Source: a bacterium (GTDB lineage: Archaea; Thermoplasmatota; Thermoplasmata; Lutacidiplasmatales; UBA184). Taken from it: a stretch of DNA of 6,236 bases. The stretch's first letter is position 1. Each line of letters opens with the position of its first letter. The stretch is from positions 1 to 6,236 of the forward strand of contig JAKBKR010000131.1 in assembly GCA_021832495.1 (NCBI GenBank), given 5' to 3'. The notes below the pieces were generated by a model. It worked only from the letters and a program-made list of their open reading frames with translations. It searched no databases and was not told where the DNA came from. Of the stretch, positions 4,238-6,236 are shown in pieces. The position numbers and the translations under genes were made by a program.

Positions 4238-6236
4238 GTGGAGAAGAATCGTAATACTCATTTACCTCGACACGACCTCCACTCCCTGTTCAAGGGAGGT
4301 CGAATCACCTTGGGAGCGCTCCTCGCCGTCTCTCTCTTCCTCCTTCCGGCCGGAGGCTCCTACTACCTCTCAGAAACCACTCAGGCCACTCCTACCATCA
4401 CGCCTTCTGCTAGCCAGTTCCCACAGTACCTGCTTAACACAAGCGGCACCTATGGGTCTAGTACCTCAAAGGGGTCCTCCACCAGCCAGGTGAACATCAC
4501 CGTCGGAAAGGTCGAGGCATTCCCTTCAAGCAATGCCTTCAACGACTGGACCCTGGTGAACTCCTCGATACGCCTCTATGCCGCTCCGGTCTTCGCCGGA
4601 GGCGTGACCTACAACGGCTCCAACGGGGATCAGGCCGGGACCTCGATCACGGCCATCAACATCACCTCCGACGGGGCTCTCGGGGTCTCTGCGGTGGTTG
4701 TCGGGGCCCCGTACACGACGATTTCCGCCACAGGGTGTGGCGGGGCGAACTCCGGGGCGATCTTCATCTTTTTCGGACACACCCCCCTCAACTCCAGCTA
4801 CAACCTGAATCAGGCGAACCTGACCGTGTGCGGGAACGAGACGGGGATGCTCTTCGGCTGGTCGGTCGCCGGTGTCGCCAACATGACGGGCCCCGGCGGT
4901 ACCGGGCTCGCCATCGGCTCTCCCGACTTCACCTACTGCATCGCGGCTACCACCAACCTCGGCACTTCTGCCTGTTCCCCCACGAACGCCCCGCACTCGG
5001 GTGCCGTGTGGACCCTGACCCGAGCCTATCTCAAGACCCTCTACACGAACCTGAAGTGGAAGCCCGGCATGCATGCCGTGGCCTCCATTGCTACCGTGGC
5101 CTATGACTACATCGCCAACTTGGGAGCATACACTGTGCTCAAGGGTGAGGAGTTGGGATACTCCCTCTCCCCCATCGAGAACACGTCTTCCTCAGGGACC
5201 TCCAACCCGGGACACGACGACATCCTCGCTGGGGCTCCGTACTTCAACGATACCCAAGGGACCGCCGTCGGTGAAGCGGTGGTCTGGAACGTCCCCACCT
5301 CATCTGTTGCATCCCTCGAGAACCCCTCCAACCGGACCAACTCCCATTATGGGTGGTCCGTGGGCAACGTTTCGGACCCGGGCGGCGCTAACCGGCAGGA
5401 TCCAGTGGTCGGGGCCCCCGGCAGCGACACGGTCTATGTCTACAAGGGGGACTACCTTGCAGGAGACTACGGGGTGTACGGCAGTACGATTGGCACCACG
5501 ATCGCCGAGCCCGTTCTTTACCGGATTCCGGGAAAACCAGGGTCAGGCTTCGGTTGGAGTGTCGCAGGGATCAACCATCCCGCCAACGGAGCGAAACCCG
5601 AGATCGCCATAGGTGCGCCCTCTTCTTCAACTCACTCAGAGATCACCTACACCTACAGTACTTTGTCATCTTTCGCCTCTTCGGGGAGTTCTCTCCCCAC
5701 CACGGGCAAGACCCAGGCTGACGGGGTCTACGCCTACACTTCGGGGGTCTCCCCGGTGACCCTCAATCTCTCGACCGCCACTCAAGTGACCTCTTTCACG
5801 TGGACCCAGAGCACTGCCGGGTGCGTTGGATCCAGCACTTCTGTCGTTGCGATCGCGGGGACGACCAGCGCGGAGTTCACCACGGCGGGCTGCTACGAGG
5901 ATGCGACCACGACGTTCCCGGCCCATGGGGTCCTTGAGGCCTACGTGAATCTGGCCGCGGGAGACTGTCTCTCTTTCCTCGCCGAAGGTGTGTCGGGGAC
6001 CACCTTGTACCCCGAGGCGGATGTGGCGCTCTCCGGGGGCGAGATCCGATACGGCACGGCCTCGGCGTACCAGATCCAGTCCACTTCCCAACCCGTACCG
6101 GACATCCACAACACTTGGTACAAGATCGATATCGTCTACGACAACACGGACGAACAGTACGACCTCTGGGTCAACAATGTGCTTGTGGCCGAGAACGTCA
6201 CCTACGGAATAGACGGAGCCACCCAAGCGGCGGTGA
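4238..6236 (+). CDS. Large FG-GAP repeat (integrin-alpha-like) surface protein, 3' end outside the window (gene 4)
   Basis: From GTG at 4238 the frame is open for 666 codons to the window edge, with no stop. It has a basic N-region (1-21), a hydrophobic segment (about 23-38) and then a Ser/Thr-rich linker. Five FG-GAP units follow, recognised by F/YG-W/Y-S-V/L and hydrophobic-GAP/GSP motifs: VVVGAPY (153), FGWSV (206) with LAIGSPDF (224), LGYSL (306) with ILAGAPYF (329), YGWSV (371) with VVGAP (390), and FGWSV (438) with IAIGAP (456). Such repeats form an integrin-type propeller that binds ligands outside the cell; the calcium-binding DxDxDG loops appear degenerate. After about residue 505, the pattern NTWYKIDIVYD...YDLWVNNVLV (625-650) fits a concanavalin/laminin-G-like carbohydrate- or protein-binding domain cut by the window end. 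Fifteen N-X-S/T sequons and seven cysteines are present. Codon use is much more G+C-rich at third positions than in genes 1-3. The 13-base gap places it in an operon with gene 3. A C-terminal anchor, if any, lies beyond the window. Confidence 0.85.
   Translation, partial: MEKNRNTHLPRHDLHSLFKGGRITLGALLAVSLFLLPAGGSYYLSETTQATPTITPSASQFPQYLLNTSGTYGSSTSKGSSTSQVNITVGKVEAFPSSNAFNDWTLVNSSIRLYAAPVFAGGVTYNGSNGDQAGTSITAINITSDGALGVSAVVVGAPYTTISATGCGGANSGAIFIFFGHTPLNSSYNLNQANLTVCGNETGMLFGWSVAGVANMTGPGGTGLAIGSPDFTYCIAATTNLGTSACSPTNAPHSGAVWTLTRAYLKTLYTNLKWKPGMHAVASIATVAYDYIANLGAYTVLKGEELGYSLSPIENTSSSGTSNPGHDDILAGAPYFNDTQGTAVGEAVVWNVPTSSVASLENPSNRTNSHYGWSVGNVSDPGGANRQDPVVGAPGSDTVYVYKGDYLAGDYGVYGSTIGTTIAEPVLYRIPGKPGSGFGWSVAGINHPANGAKPEIAIGAPSSSTHSEITYTYSTLSSFASSGSSLPTTGKTQADGVYAYTSGVSPVTLNLSTATQVTSFTWTQSTAGCVGSSTSVVAIAGTTSAEFTTAGCYEDATTTFPAHGVLEAYVNLAAGDCLSFLAEGVSGTTLYPEADVALSGGEIRYGTASAYQIQSTSQPVPDIHNTWYKIDIVYDNTDEQYDLWVNNVLVAENVTYGIDGATQAAV
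4273..4302 (+). repeat. 8-bp inverted repeat in the 5' coding region of gene 4
   Basis: CGACCTCC (4273-4280) is the exact reverse complement of GGAGGTCG (4295-4302), with a 14-base loop. A competing inner pairing (TCCCT with AGGGA) is also possible. The right arm contains GGAGG, a perfect Shine-Dalgarno core that the fold would mask, although no ATG or GTG follows at useful spacing. It lies about 35 bases after the GTG, where mRNA structure can slow initiation. Chance remains possible for 8 bp arms. Confidence 0.3.

Noticed and set aside
4218..4493. Forward 91-codon frame overlapping the gene 3 end
   Set aside because: Shadow of the gene 4 N-terminus in another frame. Its translation becomes Ser/Pro/Arg-rich, while the gene 4 frame gives a clear signal segment and domains.
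4526..5074. 182-codon reading frame on the minus strand
   Set aside because: It lies opposite gene 4, whose G+C-rich third positions create long antisense frames. The translation is Gly/Arg/Val-rich with no motif.
5065..5078. Perfect 14-bp palindrome CGGCATGCATGCCG
   Set aside because: Inside gene 4 coding sequence. A 14-bp palindrome is expected at roughly 0.4 per window of this size, so no function is claimed.
4735..5612. Two forward frames (4735-5106 and 5073-5612)
   Set aside because: They overlap the FG-GAP frame, are rich in Arg, Pro and Thr, and lack any recognisable domain. The gene 4 frame is continuous across both.
5666..6226. 186-codon reading frame on the minus strand
   Set aside because: Antisense shadow of gene 4 for the same reason; low-complexity Arg/Gly/Val composition and no promoter or ribosome binding site seen.
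1..6236. tRNA, rRNA, CRISPR array, transposase or phage genes
   Set aside because: None seen by eye on either strand; no regularly spaced repeats or conserved RNA landmarks.

Overview
The window is most likely archaeal. Two genes have a TATA box at the right distance for an archaeal promoter, the Shine-Dalgarno sequences are short, and every confident gene encodes a secreted or membrane-anchored Ser/Thr/Gly-rich beta protein. Three of the four carry many N-glycosylation sequons. I see no S-layer, ribosomal or metabolic marker gene, so phylum cannot be fixed; a Thermoplasmatota-like archaeon is a guess from style alone.

Layout, all on the + strand: (1) bases 1-110 are a promoter region with a TATA box, three CATGT motifs, two short inverted repeats and a G-rich ribosome binding site. 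(2) 111-1010 encodes a 299-residue exported six-cysteine protein. (3) 1011-1151 is a spacer with a 12-bp stem-loop and a possible 21-codon reading frame that overlaps the next start. (4) 1152-3212 encodes a 686-residue protein with a signal peptide, an N-terminal beta domain, a probable seven-bladed beta-propeller, a C-terminal membrane span and a basic cytoplasmic tail. (5) 3213-3360 is a spacer with a second TATA promoter and a possible 40-codon frame. (6) 3361-4224 encodes a 287-residue exported protein that appears to be a diverged paralogue of the first gene. (7) 4238-6236 is a GTG-started reading frame that runs off the window: at least 666 residues with five FG-GAP (integrin-alpha-like) repeats followed by the start of a probable concanavalin/laminin-G-like domain.

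No stretch over 300 bases lacks a gene. I found no RNA gene, CRISPR array, transposase or insertion sequence.

Taken together the locus looks like a cell-surface or adhesion island. Two related small exported proteins, possibly structural subunits, alternate with two large propeller proteins. Both of the latter are of types that typically act by binding proteins or glycans outside the cell. Probable transcription units are gene 1 (with gene 2 by read-through past the hairpin) and genes 3-4. Cooperation between the four proteins is inferred from context, not shown by the sequence. No family name can be given for genes 1-3 without a database or structure search.
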